From Methylocella silvestris BL2 (GTDB taxonomy: Bacteria; Pseudomonadota; Alphaproteobacteria; Rhizobiales; Beijerinckiaceae), in the NCBI RefSeq assembly GCF_000021745.1, contig NC_011666.1, positions 3,375,001-3,439,000 of the forward strand: a stretch of 64,000 bases of DNA, in the 5' to 3' direction. A program made the position numbers and the translations under genes. The notes below the pieces were generated by a model. The model made no database searches. It was given only the letters and a program-made list of their open reading frames with translations, and was not told the origin of the DNA. This document shows positions 9,152-16,907 of the stretch, one piece after another. Positions within the stretch are counted from its first letter, which is position 1. Each line of letters opens with the position of its first letter.

Positions 9152-10963
9152 ATGAGCGAATCGCCTCTCCCCAAGCCCCGATCCTTCCTCGGCGTCGAAC
9201 ATTCGGCGCTCGGCGTCAGCTGGCGCGACCGGCTCGACGCCGGCGGTCAGGCCAGGGCCGCGGCGATTACGCAATTGCGCGGCCACGGCGATATTCTGGC
9301 GCGGATCCTGGCCGGGCGCGGCGTCGGGCCCGAGACATGCGACGAATATCTCGATCCGACGCTGCGGCGCCTGCTCCCCGATCCGTTTTGCATCAAGGAC
9401 ATGGAGCCCGCAGCGGAACGGATCGCCGCCGCCGTCGAAGGCTCGCGCAAACTTGCGATTTTTGGCGATTATGACGTCGATGGCGCGGCGTCTTCGGCGC
9501 TCCTTGCCGATTATTTCACCGCCTGCGGCGTCGAGGCCTTCGTCTACATCCCCGATCGCATCTTCGAAGGCTATGGTCCGAATATCGGCGCGATCCGCAA
9601 TCTCGCCGCGGCCGGCTGTCACCTTTTGATCACCGTCGATTGCGGCACGATGAGCCATGGTCCCCTGGCGGAGGCGACCGCGCTTGGCCTGGAGCCGATC
9701 GTCCTCGACCATCATCAAGCGCCAGAAAACCTGCCGGACGCGCTCATCGTCAATCCCAATCGGCAGGATGATCTATCTGGTCTTGGCGCGCTCTGCGCCG
9801 CGGGCGTCGTCTTCCTGACCCTGATCGCCGTCAATCGGAGGCTCCGAGAAAAGGGATTTTTCAATCTCCGCCCGGAGCCCGATCTCCTTAGCGGGCTCGA
9901 TCTGGTTTCGCTCGCGACGGTGGCGGATGTTGCGCCTCTCGGGGGGCTGAATCGCGCCTTTGTCACCAAGGGCCTCGCGGTGATGCGCCAGCGGCTGCGC
10001 CCGGGCCTGAGCGCTCTGTTCGACGTCGCGAAATTGGAGGGTCCGCCGACCCCCTATCACCTTGGCTTTCTGATTGGCCCGCGCATCAACGCCGGCGGGC
10101 GAATCGGCGACGCGGCGCTTGGCGCGCGTCTGCTCAGCATCGCCGACCCGATCGAGGCCAAGCGCATCGCCGAAGAGCTCGACCGTCTCAATCGCGAGCG
10201 GCAGGTGATCGAAAGCGGAACGCTTGACGAAGCGGAGGCGCAGGCGATCGCCGGCGGGCTCTCGCCTGACGCCGCGGCCATCGTCGTCGCCTCGGACGGG
10301 TGGCATCCGGGCGTTGTCGGTCTCGTCGCATCACGGCTGAAGGAAAGACAGCGCAAGCCCGCCTTCGCGATCGCCTTTTCCGCGGATCTTGGCGTCGGCT
10401 CGGGGCGATCCGTTCCGGGCGTCGATCTCGGCGCCGTCGTGCGCGCGGCGGTCGAAGCGGGAATTCTGGTCAAGGGCGGCGGCCATGCGATGGCGGCTGG
10501 AATTACGATCGCCAAGGACCGGCTGGAGGACTTCCGAGGCTTTCTCGAATCAAAACTTGCTGACAAACGAACCGAAGGCGGCGACGCCCACGCGCTCCTG
10601 GTCGACGCCGCAGTGACAGCCGCCGGCGCGACCGCGACTCTCGTCAAATCCCTGGAGCGGGCAGGTCCCTATGGCGCCGGCAATTCTGAGCCGGTCTTCG
10701 CTCTCCCGGCGCATAGGCTGATGCGCGTCAATGAGGTGGGCAATGGCCATCTGCAGCTGCGCGCGCAAGCTGGCGACGGCTCGACGATCGACGGAATAGC
10801 ATTCCGGGCGGCGGCGCAACCGCTGGAAAAAGCGCTTCGCGCGGCGGTCGGCTCATCCGTCCATTTGGCTGGCGCGCTGGCGCTCGACAGCTGGGGCGGG
10901 ACCGAGCGGGTGCGGCTGCGGCTGATCGACCTCGCCCCCGCAAGCGGACCGCGCGCGTCATGA
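9152..10963 (+). CDS. recJ: Single-stranded-DNA-specific exonuclease RecJ
   Basis: The 603-residue product degrades single-stranded DNA 5' to 3' in mismatch repair and RecF-type recombination. The DHH domain shows FGDYDVDGAASSALLADYF (motif I), the metal-binding DCG and the DHH of VLDHHQAP. The DHHA1 domain has GGHAMAAGITI near residue 450. An OB-type C-terminal part follows (GPYGAGNSEPVF). Length and domain order are normal. It is separated from the hisD operon by 80 bases and followed by tRNA-Glu. Confidence 0.97.
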   Translation: MSESPLPKPRSFLGVEHSALGVSWRDRLDAGGQARAAAITQLRGHGDILARILAGRGVGPETCDEYLDPTLRRLLPDPFCIKDMEPAAERIAAAVEGSRKLAIFGDYDVDGAASSALLADYFTACGVEAFVYIPDRIFEGYGPNIGAIRNLAAAGCHLLITVDCGTMSHGPLAEATALGLEPIVLDHHQAPENLPDALIVNPNRQDDLSGLGALCAAGVVFLTLIAVNRRLREKGFFNLRPEPDLLSGLDLVSLATVADVAPLGGLNRAFVTKGLAVMRQRLRPGLSALFDVAKLEGPPTPYHLGFLIGPRINAGGRIGDAALGARLLSIADPIEAKRIAEELDRLNRERQVIESGTLDEAEAQAIAGGLSPDAAAIVVASDGWHPGVVGLVASRLKERQRKPAFAIAFSADLGVGSGRSVPGVDLGAVVRAAVEAGILVKGGGHAMAAGITIAKDRLEDFRGFLESKLADKRTEGGDAHALLVDAAVTAAGATATLVKSLERAGPYGAGNSEPVFALPAHRLMRVNEVGNGHLQLRAQAGDGSTIDGIAFRAAAQPLEKALRAAVGSSVHLAGALALDSWGGTERVRLRLIDLAPASGPRAS

Positions 10964-11055
10964 CTTGCTTTTTGCGAACTTGCCAGTCTGGCGATCGCGC
11001 TTTATATGTCGCGCCGCTGAGGGCGGCGTCGACGACAGATGTGCGCCCCGGCCCC

Positions 11056-11131
11056 GCGCCCATCGTCTAGCGGTCTAGGACGTCGCCCTTTCACGGCGAA
11101 AACAGGGGTTCGATTCCCCTTGGGCGCGCCA
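11056..11131 (+). tRNA. tRNA-Glu (anticodon TTC)
   Basis: A complete 76-base cloverleaf is present. The acceptor arm GCGCCCA (11056-11062) pairs with TGGGCGC (11121-11127), followed by discriminator G and an encoded CCA. The anticodon stem TCGCC/GGCGA holds the loop CTTTCAC, with anticodon TTC at 11090-11092. The T-arm is CAGGGGTTCGATTCCCCTT. The 3' half is the attachment site of two tandem integrated elements and is restored intact by the insertion. Confidence 0.97.
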
Positions 11132-11150
11132 ACGAAATCAATCAGTTAGC
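11085..11150 (+). repeat. attL of element 1: 66-bp direct repeat within tRNA-Glu
   Basis: The 66 bases from the anticodon stem of tRNA-Glu to 19 bases past its end are repeated without a mismatch at 29553-29618, and a decayed copy lies at 51209-51265. Identity breaks on both sides (C versus T before the repeat, GC versus TT after it). A perfect repeat covering the 3' half of a tRNA gene is the classical product of tyrosine-integrase insertion. Confidence 0.95.
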
Positions 11151-11170
11151 GCTAAACTCACCGCCGGCCT

Positions 11171-11190
11171 GTCCAATATCCGTCCAATAT
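11171..11190 (+). promoter_or_regulatory. Left arm-type integrase sites of element 1
   Basis: GTCCAATAT occurs at 11171-11179 and again at 11182-11190, 11 bases apart. The core TTGGAC occurs inverted at 11237-11242. The same word recurs near the right end of the element (GTCCAATAT at 29441, GTCCAAAGT at 29430, GTCCAATAG at 29461), also with an 11-base step. Matching repeats inside both ends are expected for arm binding sites of the element's own integrase. Confidence 0.65.
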
Positions 11191-11323
11191 ACCGGCATGT
11201 AGCAGCGCGCATTTGACGCGAGTGTGGCGCACTTAATTGGACAGCTGCCGGCGCCGGGCGTGGCGAACTGAACGAAAGTCCAAGGCACGCGTTTCCTCCG
11301 ACCTTTGAACTGGAGGACGCCTC

Positions 11324-11584
11324 ATGATGCGCACGATCCTTCTCGCTTCTGTGCTTGTCGCAGCCAGCGCTACCTTCGCTTTTGGCGACACGCCTGGTCC
11401 TGATTGGATCAGCAAAGAAGCCCTCATCAAAAAACTGGAAGGCCAAGGCTACAGCGCCATCAAAGCCGAGGCGGACGATGGCTATTGGGAAGGCAAGGCC
11501 GTCAAGGACGGCAAAATCATCGAGTTCAACGCCGACCCTAAGACGGGAGAAATCACAAAGTCTGAGCCCGATGACGGAGACTAA
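11324..11584 (+). CDS. Exported PepSY-like small protein
   Basis: The 86-residue protein has a signal peptide (MMRTILLASVLVAASATFAFG, cleavage near 21) and a single PepSY-like domain: SKEALIKKLEGQGYSAIKAE, then WEGKAVKDGKIIEFNADPKTGEI. PepSY proteins are small periplasmic proteins often linked to protease inhibition or redox regulation. The specific role here is unknown. It is the first gene inside element 1 and probably cargo. Either of two adjacent ATG codons could be the start. Confidence 0.75.
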   Translation: MMRTILLASVLVAASATFAFGDTPGPDWISKEALIKKLEGQGYSAIKAEADDGYWEGKAVKDGKIIEFNADPKTGEITKSEPDDGD

Positions 11585-11689
11585 CGCGCTTGCCGCATCC
11601 GCGGAATTCGTGGCGCCGGACTAAAGAGCAGTTTCAGATTTTTGTAAGTCCAGCTGCTAATCCATGCGCCAAGGATCAGGGAGAAACGA

Positions 11690-11857
11690 ATGCATAAGCT
11701 TATGGTTGGCCTAATAGCCACGATTCTCGGCTTTGCGCTCCTGGCGCCAGAGCCGGCGTCTGCGCAACGCTGGAACGGCAGCGGCTGGAATAATAGCGGC
11801 TGGCATGGTCACAGGTGGCTAGAGCGGACGCCATCGTTGCCGGACGCATTGGGTTAA
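11690..11857 (+). CDS. Short exported protein, possibly truncated
   Basis: The 55-residue frame has a clear signal peptide (MHKLMVGLIATILGFALLAP, ending ASA) followed by a Trp/Gly/Asn-rich start (RWNGSGWNNSGWHGHRW), the opening of a family of small secreted Gly/Trp/His-rich proteins. Such proteins are normally longer, and the last 15 residues here lack the pattern, which suggests truncation by a frameshift. GGGAG lies upstream of the ATG at the right distance. Confidence 0.45.
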   Translation: MHKLMVGLIATILGFALLAPEPASAQRWNGSGWNNSGWHGHRWLERTPSLPDALG

Positions 11858-12248
11858 TGGACGTCGGATCACCCGCTGCTGGTAGGCTGCGACCTTAGCC
11901 TGCGCTATATTCCACGGGTTCGGCTCGTTAATTGCTAGAGCGAGACGTCGCCCGATTTCATGCGCTCGGGCGACACCTACGGCGCCACGGCGCCTTTACG
12001 TGAATCACCTCCCAATATGACTAGAAACCGGGCTTTGGTCCGGTTTCTTTTTGGGCATGGATATCCGCCGCCCTCGCCGTGACGCCAATGACACAGCTCT
12101 TGGTAAAGCGACCCGCCATTCCGATTCGATGTTTGCTTACCGCGACGGTCGGTCCACTCTCCGCAACGAGAGAGTGGACCATCACCCTGGGGGAACGGAA
12201 GCAAATCTCGATGGTCCGCTCTTTCCACCAAGCGGTGGCGCAGAAGCG
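11858..12248. other. Non-coding stretch with three hairpins
   Basis: No supported gene. It contains a 9-bp inverted repeat GTCGCCCGA...TCGGGCGAC (11947-11974), a rho-independent terminator (12023-12052) and a perfect 11-bp inverted repeat GGTCCACTCTC...GAGAGTGGACC (12151-12180, 8-base loop). The last lies just beyond the stop of the leftward operon at 12249 and may be its 3' end structure, though it lacks a T tract on either strand. Confidence 0.55.
12023..12052 (+). terminator. Rho-independent terminator
   Basis: AGAAACCGG (12023-12031) pairs perfectly with CCGGTTTCT (12040-12048) around an 8-base loop, and the RNA ends in a run of five T. It would stop rightward transcription of the small exported-protein genes before the convergent leftward operon. 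Confidence 0.8.
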
Positions 12249-12575
12249 TCAGGCGTCCTCAAGTTCCCTGACGCGAACCGGCGCACGCTCTGGCGTATCG
12301 GCTCGATGCTGCGTTGTTTGCAGCACTCGAAAGCGTTGCGGGGCGTAGCCACATTCATGGCGCCGGACCCCATCCCGTCCGCGGAGGATTTCGTCGATAT
12401 AGACGACGAAGCCGCCGATCACGTCTTCGTCGGGATGGAAGCAGCGAACCGTGTAGACGCAACCTTCCGTGAGGCCATCCAGCGTTCCCGTCGTGATGCG
12501 CGGACGAGCGAGAAACCTGTCGCGAGTATTGATGCAGACAACCTTGGTCCCCGCAGGGGTGTTCGGAGAGATCAT
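12249..12575 (-). CDS. Conserved phage-type hypothetical protein
   Basis: The 108-residue cytosolic protein has a small beta-rich core: GTKVVCINTRDR near the N-terminus, LTEGCVYTVRCFHPDE in the middle and QRFRVLQ near the end. This KVVCI...L.G.VYTV...FR pattern recurs in short proteins of early regions of prophages and mobile elements in Proteobacteria. No function is known. It is the last gene of a three-gene leftward operon, and AGAGG at the end of the upstream gene serves as its ribosome binding site, 9 bases before the ATG. Confidence 0.6.
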   Translation of the reverse strand: MISPNTPAGTKVVCINTRDRFLARPRITTGTLDGLTEGCVYTVRCFHPDEDVIGGFVVYIDEILRGRDGVRRHECGYAPQRFRVLQTTQHRADTPERAPVRVRELEDA

Positions 12576-12578
12576 CGT

Positions 12579-12827
12579 TCACATCCTCTGATAATTGCGG
12601 CTCATGTCGAAGTCGTTTGACCGCCGCCGAAGCCACCACGGCCTTTCGCGAGTCACTGGCAGCGTTTTTCGCGGACCGCCTAAGGAATCCAATTGGGCGG
12701 TGAACTTTCCGATCAGCCTGTGAAAGACGCTCGCTTTTGCGTTATCTCCGGCCGCTTCTGCCTCGGCGGCTTTCTCGGTACATTCGCGGATAAGGGCGTG
12801 AAGAACATCTGCGCTCGTGATCGCCAT
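12579..12827 (-). CDS. Hypothetical protein in the early operon of element 1
   Basis: The 82-residue protein is largely helical (TSADVLHALIRECTEKAAEA) with a basic C-terminal region (RERPWWLRRRSNDF). I do not recognise the family. The start used is the ATG that overlaps the upstream stop as TGATG. An alternative ATG lies 12 bases earlier. It is translationally coupled on both sides. Confidence 0.5.
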   Translation of the reverse strand: MAITSADVLHALIRECTEKAAEAEAAGDNAKASVFHRLIGKFTAQLDSLGGPRKTLPVTRERPWWLRRRSNDFDMSRNYQRM

Positions 12828-13294
12828 CACGCCCTCCATTCACAGGCGGCGGACAGGAGATCGTTGACGATGGAATGACCCAACGTTGTGCTTCCCCAGC
12901 ATTCGTAATTGTCGACGATCTCAGCGAGAGACGCTTTGAACAGGATGTCGTCGATGGTCGTGGACTTCGCTGCCCGGATCTTCTTGAGGGGCTTGTTCAG
13001 CACACGACGCAGGCCTCTGATCCGCAGGCGCGCGGCGACATACTCTTCCCTCGGGCGCCGGGGAGACACGGTTCTGTCCAGATGCTCCTCCTGCTGATCG
13101 GCCGCGACATAAGCGTCCAGATCCTTCAGGAACTTGGCTAGTTCCTCTCCTGAAAGCACCGACGGCCGCAGCGCCCTGAAGTCCTTCGAGCGCACGACGG
13201 CCAGCCCGGAGGCGGTTTCTGCGAGGCCTGACGGCGGATTGATGTCTGAATTTGGCAAGCCTTTAGCGGCTGCCGGAACGGTGTCGTTCGGCAT
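12827..13294 (-). CDS. Hypothetical protein, first gene of the operon opposite the XRE regulator
   Basis: The 155-residue protein has a disordered N-terminus (about 1-35) and a helical, charged remainder with KFLKDLDAYVAADQQEEHLD and RIRGLRRVLNKPLKKIRAAK. GGAG lies 9 bases before the ATG. It is transcribed divergently from the XRE regulator at 13386, with a 91-base shared regulatory region. This is the position of an early or lysis-decision gene in temperate phages. No family is recognised. Confidence 0.5.
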   Translation of the reverse strand: MPNDTVPAAAKGLPNSDINPPSGLAETASGLAVVRSKDFRALRPSVLSGEELAKFLKDLDAYVAADQQEEHLDRTVSPRRPREEYVAARLRIRGLRRVLNKPLKKIRAAKSTTIDDILFKASLAEIVDNYECWGSTTLGHSIVNDLLSAACEWRA

Positions 13295-13310
13295 TGTGGT
13301 TGCTCCACTT

Positions 13311-13342
13311 GATCTAACATATCAGTGTGATACAATTAGATC
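13311..13342. promoter_or_regulatory. Candidate operator between divergent genes
   Basis: GATCTAA (13311-13317) and TTAGATC (13336-13342) form an inverted repeat in the 91-base gap between the leftward operon and the rightward XRE regulator. A further GATC-centred element (GATCTATATGGATC) overlaps the regulator's start. It is a reasonable binding site for the adjacent XRE protein. Confidence 0.45.
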
Positions 13343-13385
13343 AGCTAATTGGAGCTGTCAATACGTTTGGATATTTGTGATCTAT

Positions 13386-13643
13386 ATGGATCAAAAAAGG
13401 CCAACTGGAAGGCAGATTGCTGCGGCTCGCACCCTCTTGGGGATGACACAGCCACAGCTTGCCGCGCAGGCGAATATTTCCATTCCTACCCTGAAGCGAA
13501 TGGAAGCCACCGATGGGCCTGCCGCGGGAATGGGGAACAACGTCGATGCCATCGCTCGCGCTCTTGAGGCTGCGGGGGTTGAATTCATCCCGGAAAACGG
13601 CTCAGGGGCCGGCGTAAGGCTCAGGAAGGACATTCAGAATTAG
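13386..13643 (+). CDS. XRE-family HTH transcriptional regulator
   Basis: The 85-residue protein is a single Cro/CI-type helix-turn-helix domain: RQIAAARTLLGMTQPQLAAQ, then ANISIPTLKRMEA (recognition helix) and a conserved tail AARALEAAGVEFIPENG-like (IARALEAAGVEFIPENG here). This short, tail-ending form is common in Rhizobiales genomes and mobile elements and usually autoregulates or controls a linked gene. ATG 13386 fits the domain start. A longer in-frame extension from upstream would cross the intergenic operator. A broken second copy of its C-terminus lies at 14545-14656. Confidence 0.85.
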   Translation: MDQKRPTGRQIAAARTLLGMTQPQLAAQANISIPTLKRMEATDGPAAGMGNNVDAIARALEAAGVEFIPENGSGAGVRLRKDIQN

Positions 13644-13669
13644 GGAGCGCTGTCGGCCGGCGGCAATGC

Positions 13670-13882
13670 ATGCAGTGGATTCGGTTTAACGCACGCCTCG
13701 AAGAGAAAATCGAGAAAGCTTACCAGGAATGGAAAGCCAACCTCGCGACACATGACGCAAAAGAGGCTAATCAGGATCAGGTCGTCGAGGGACCAAAAAA
13801 TAGCGCGGTCGTCGCCAGATTGGTCGATAGGCGCTTCATTGATCACCTAGCCGCAATCGGCGTTCCCTTCGAGCGTCCTTAA
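13670..13882 (+). CDS. Small conserved protein downstream of the XRE regulator
   Basis: The 70-residue helical protein has an amphipathic core EEKIEKAYQEWKANLATHD and a closing motif LVDRRFIDHLAAIGVPFE. It starts 27 bases after the XRE gene and probably shares its transcript. A paralogue with the same core (RAYQEWQAQL ... PVDKRFIERLTNLGIPFE) lies at 14296-14502, which supports the idea that this is a real protein family. Function unknown. Confidence 0.6.
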   Translation: MQWIRFNARLEEKIEKAYQEWKANLATHDAKEANQDQVVEGPKNSAVVARLVDRRFIDHLAAIGVPFERP

Positions 13883-14295
13883 CTGGGCGAGTTCATCGCT
13901 GCGAAGCCCATTATTGTCTGACGTCAGCTGCCGTCGGCTGCTCGGAGGTGGCACAAAGGATCCATAGCCCGACGCCAACTTGGCGACCGATCTGTTAGAA
14001 TGCCGACAGACGCAACCCTTCCAAGCGTAATAGCATTTCATTTCGTCGATTGAGCGCCGGATGGCGCTGGTCCCTCTGTCTCAGCAGACCGGTGAAGGGC
14101 GATTGGCGCTCGCCTACCACCTTGTTAGACTGGCGGAGGATGGTGAGCGCGACGCCGATCGTGACGTGGGCGGCGCTCTCTTGGCCGCGCGACCTGCGTT
14201 GCGTCACACGGGGTAGGAACTTGCGCTCGAAACGTAAACTAAGCAATTCTGCAACGCTCCTCTTCGGGGCCGCGAAGGCGAGCCGCGAGGCGGCC
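13883..14295. other. No supported gene between the two small paralogues
   Basis: Open frames exist on both strands but none has a ribosome binding site or a recognisable protein pattern. The tandem relics on either side suggest that this stretch is debris from a partial duplication. Confidence 0.4.
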
Positions 14296-14502
14296 GTTCA
14301 GTTGATTCGCTTCGACCAAAGCTTAAAGATACAAGTCGATAGGGCTTACCAGGAATGGCAGGCTCAACTCCCTGCGGACAATGAAAGCCGCACTCCTCGG
14401 CGATTATTGGGCGTGGGCTTCAGAGAGAGCATCATTAAGCCGGTCGACAAGCGCTTCATCGAACGCCTCACGAATTTGGGCATTCCGTTTGAATGGCTGT
14501 GA
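14296..14502 (+). pseudogene. Paralogue of the 13670-13882 small protein, probably start-less
   Basis: Aligned with the intact copy, the codon at the ATG position is GTT (14296), followed by CAG TTG ATT CGC for CAG TGG ATT CGG. Translation could begin only at the TTG at 14302. The body is intact (IQVDRAYQEWQAQL, FIERLTNLGIPFEW). It is either a weakly expressed gene or a relic. Confidence 0.5.
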
Positions 14503-14544
14503 GGAGGCCGGGAGCTCCTTCAGAAATGACCACGGCCTCTCAAT

Positions 14545-14656
14545 TACCAGTGGAGCACGATGCCCTAAAGCCGCTGGCGTCGAGTTCATCGCCGAGAATG
14601 GCGGGAGACGAGGGTTCACGCTGAGAAAGGCGCTCGGCGGAACCTGCGTGGGTTAG
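14545..14656 (+). pseudogene. C-terminal relic of an XRE regulator
   Basis: The end of this stretch reads AAGVEFIAENGGRRGFTLRKA, closely matching the C-terminus of the intact XRE protein at 13386-13643 (AAGVEFIPENGSGAGVRLRK). The HTH part is missing, and a one- or two-base slip in CTAAAGCC disrupts the frame where the helix before it should be. With the preceding paralogue it is the rearranged remains of a second regulator plus small-protein pair. Confidence 0.6.
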
Positions 14657-14892
14657 CGCCTGCCGACGCGATCAACGGGACCGCCCCGATTCATCGGCGT
14701 TCCCGGCCGCACCGCCTCTCGCACTGCGGCTCGCGCAACCGGCCGCGGCCGTAGAACGACCCCAGGCCTCACAACGCAATTGGCGGGGTAAGACACATAT
14801 TGGCAGTACACTACAGCATTGGCGTTCTCGGTAATCGCGGCGCCGAACGAAAGTGATAGTAGTGCAGTTGCAAATGCAGTTGAGCGTTTCAT
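14653..14892 (-). CDS. Exported basic small protein
   Basis: The 79-residue protein has a signal peptide (MKRSTAFATALLSLSFGAAI, cleaving near ANA), then a two-cysteine segment VYCQYVSYPANCVVRPG and an Arg/Pro/Val-rich tail closing with GTPMNRGGPVDRVGRR. This is a recognisable family of short secreted proteins in Rhizobiales, of unknown function. It lies inside element 1 as probable cargo. An AGGTCCAGG-type site precedes the ATG. Confidence 0.7.
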   Translation of the reverse strand: MKRSTAFATALLSLSFGAAITENANAVVYCQYVSYPANCVVRPGVVLRPRPVARAAVREAVRPGTPMNRGGPVDRVGRR

Positions 14893-15230
14893 CCTGGACC
14901 TCCATTATTTTTATTATCTTATAAGCAGCCGAAAAAACGGCGACTCATCGATTGGGGAGTTTTGGTCGAATATCTTTTCAAAAGTCTTGGATTGAGTGCG
15001 ACGGCAGTAACCGCCCGCAGCATATCTTTGACCATTTTTCGACTCAAGTAAAAACGCCCATAGCAAAATTCGGTCAATGTGGGATCAACATCCGCGGAAA
15101 ACGGCGGCGGACCTGGCGTTAGGTTAAGGAGGAAGCCTCAGAACTGAAATCGCGTTCCGTTCAAGCCACAATTTCGCTATAGCGTTATGCAACCTATGAT
15201 TGATATTGTGGTATTGCGGACGCTTATTTT
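14893..15230. other. Intergenic, no supported gene
   Basis: AT-richer sequence upstream of the leftward exported-protein gene and the rightward small gene at 15231. It presumably holds their promoters. No clear boxes or operators can be assigned. Confidence 0.4.
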
Positions 15231-15461
15231 ATGGATTGCTACATTGAAGATTTAGCCCGCACGCTCGAAACCGTCGCGGCGTATAGTAGAGATTGCGATG
15301 ATTTGCTTATCCAATTTCGGTTTGAGCACCCCAACGCGTCAGAAAAAGAGATTTACCGCGCGGCCCTTTTCGCCGCCACAAGGCGCCAAAAATTGGAGAA
15401 AAAGATGATCTCGTTGCTACGTGATTTAGCGCTGAGGCGAAGTTTAGGCCCCCCAGATTGA
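15231..15461 (+). CDS. Small hypothetical helical protein
   Basis: The 76-residue, probably all-helical protein is acidic at the start (MDCYIEDLARTLETVAAYSR) and basic at the end (AATRRQKLEKKMISLLRDLA). No family is recognised and the ribosome binding site is weak. It is kept because its composition is protein-like and the region is otherwise AT-rich. Confidence 0.4.
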   Translation: MDCYIEDLARTLETVAAYSRDCDDLLIQFRFEHPNASEKEIYRAALFAATRRQKLEKKMISLLRDLALRRSLGPPD

Positions 15462-15546
15462 TTGCTTTGTCTAATTCATATTTTGCGGAGGTATGGCCCG
15501 TGACCGCTGAAATCGTCAGCTTTGCAGAAGTCCGCGCCGATCTGCA

Positions 15547-15678
15547 CTGCGCCCGGAAGACTGGAAAAGCTGGATCTATCTGGATAAGCCCGAGAGCGAA
15601 CTTCTGCGCCCGCTTCCGGCGGGGTCGCTCGACGTCGAGATCGTGAGGCGGGGGAAGACCGATGGCGACCTGGTTTGA
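15547..15678 (+). pseudogene. C-terminal relic of a SRAP (SOS-response-associated peptidase) gene
   Basis: This frame reads LRPEDWKSWIYLDKPESELL...PLPAGSLDVEIVRRGK and ends in a stop at 15676-15678. It matches the C-terminus of the complete SRAP protein encoded at 31039-31632 (HPADWKAWIYLQRPEAELL...PLPAGSLSVETVRVGR). The catalytic N-terminal cysteine part is absent, so this is a remnant. It shows that element 1 or its predecessor once carried the same repair cargo as element 2. Confidence 0.8.
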
Positions 15679-15723
15679 AAAACTCGTGCAGCCCATGGCG
15701 ACTTTGAATATCGGACCGAAACA

Positions 15724-16899
15724 ATGAGCGAGAAACGTTCTAGCCTTGCTTCCGTCCTTCTAACCGTGACCCTCCTGCTCCCGCCGGCAGTATGTTCTGC
15801 CGAAGACAGGATCGTTACAATCCACCCCAATCCAAATTTTGCGGTTGACGGATTAGTTGTTGGAGGGCCTGTAGCCCCGAACTCCGCCGCTTATCGCCGC
15901 TATAGGTGCACGCCAAGTGAACAATATCTAGACTTTACTAGGTGTAATCAATCTAACATTAAGGACGGGGTGCGCGTTTCTGGGACAATATTGCACGGCT
16001 CCAATCTGCTGGCTTGGTACGTCAATAAACAAGTCACTCCAGCTTACTTCACTCCTTCGGAGGTCGAGACAGAAATCGAGAGATTATCGAGGCGGTTTGG
16101 CGTAGCTCCTCAAATTTACCGATTGCCTGACAATTCTGAATTTCCAGCTGCGGTTATTGTAACATTTGGTGGAATCAAGCTACAGCCGCTAAACGTGAGA
16201 GAGTTGTCGATACTTGCGCAGGGGAAAAGTCCCAAGGCGGGGATATTGGTAGACTTTCTCAACGATTTTCGTCGCTCCGCCGCAAGCCGCTTGCCTGTCT
16301 ATAGGCTCGGGGGAAGCGAAGGTTTCGCATGGATCGCTAACTACGATCAGGAGGGCAAGGGGTCGCTCCGATTTTTCGCCGCCGACCCGTCCCATATGAA
16401 GCGTGGCGCCTCGGAAGACTCTTCGTCCGATCCAGAGCGAGCGGGCAACGTGATGACTCCGCTTGAGACGCATCCGCAGATAACGCCGCCCTCAGAGGAA
16501 ACCAGTCAACGTCCCGCCTTTATGGTCGCGATGGAGAGTGTCGGCGGCATCTATCAAGTTCCCATCCGCATCAATGATACTATAACTTTGGATGCAATCG
16601 TAGACAGCGGCGCAAGCGATGTAAGCGTCCCCGCTGATGTTGTCATGACGCTAATGCGCTCTAAGACGATTTCAGCAGACGATTTCCTAGAATCCAAAAC
16701 CTACACTCTTGCGGATGGCTCTAAAGTGCCATCCGAGCGTTTCGTGATCAGATCGCTGAGAGTCGGCAACCGAACATTAGAAAATGTGGCCGCCAGTATC
16801 GCATCTGTAAACGCGCAAATTCTTTTGGGGCAGAGCTTCCTGAGCCGATTTAAGTCATGGTCCATTGATAATCAGAAGCACGGCTTGATTCTGAATTGA
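15724..16899 (+). CDS. Exported retropepsin-like aspartic protease
   Basis: The 391-residue protein has a signal peptide (residues 1-25, ending CSA). An N-terminal region of about 230 residues has no recognised family. The C-terminal domain is clan AA retropepsin-like: IVDSGASDVSVP carries the catalytic Asp in DSGA, and ILLGQSFLSRFKSWSID is the matching LGxSFL...F flap-side signature. Such bacterial enzymes act as homodimers in the periplasm or membrane, and the substrate here is unknown. It lies on the opposite strand to the adjacent tail genes, with lower GC than its neighbours, so it is probably late-acquired cargo. Confidence 0.8.
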   Translation: MSEKRSSLASVLLTVTLLLPPAVCSAEDRIVTIHPNPNFAVDGLVVGGPVAPNSAAYRRYRCTPSEQYLDFTRCNQSNIKDGVRVSGTILHGSNLLAWYVNKQVTPAYFTPSEVETEIERLSRRFGVAPQIYRLPDNSEFPAAVIVTFGGIKLQPLNVRELSILAQGKSPKAGILVDFLNDFRRSAASRLPVYRLGGSEGFAWIANYDQEGKGSLRFFAADPSHMKRGASEDSSSDPERAGNVMTPLETHPQITPPSEETSQRPAFMVAMESVGGIYQVPIRINDTITLDAIVDSGASDVSVPADVVMTLMRSKTISADDFLESKTYTLADGSKVPSERFVIRSLRVGNRTLENVAASIASVNAQILLGQSFLSRFKSWSIDNQKHGLILN

Positions 16900-16907
16900 A
16901 GCCAATA

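Noticed and set aside
13995-14246. Minus-strand frame of 83 codons between the two small paralogues
   Set aside because: Basic, Gln/Arg-rich composition and no start signal. Probably debris of the duplicated region.
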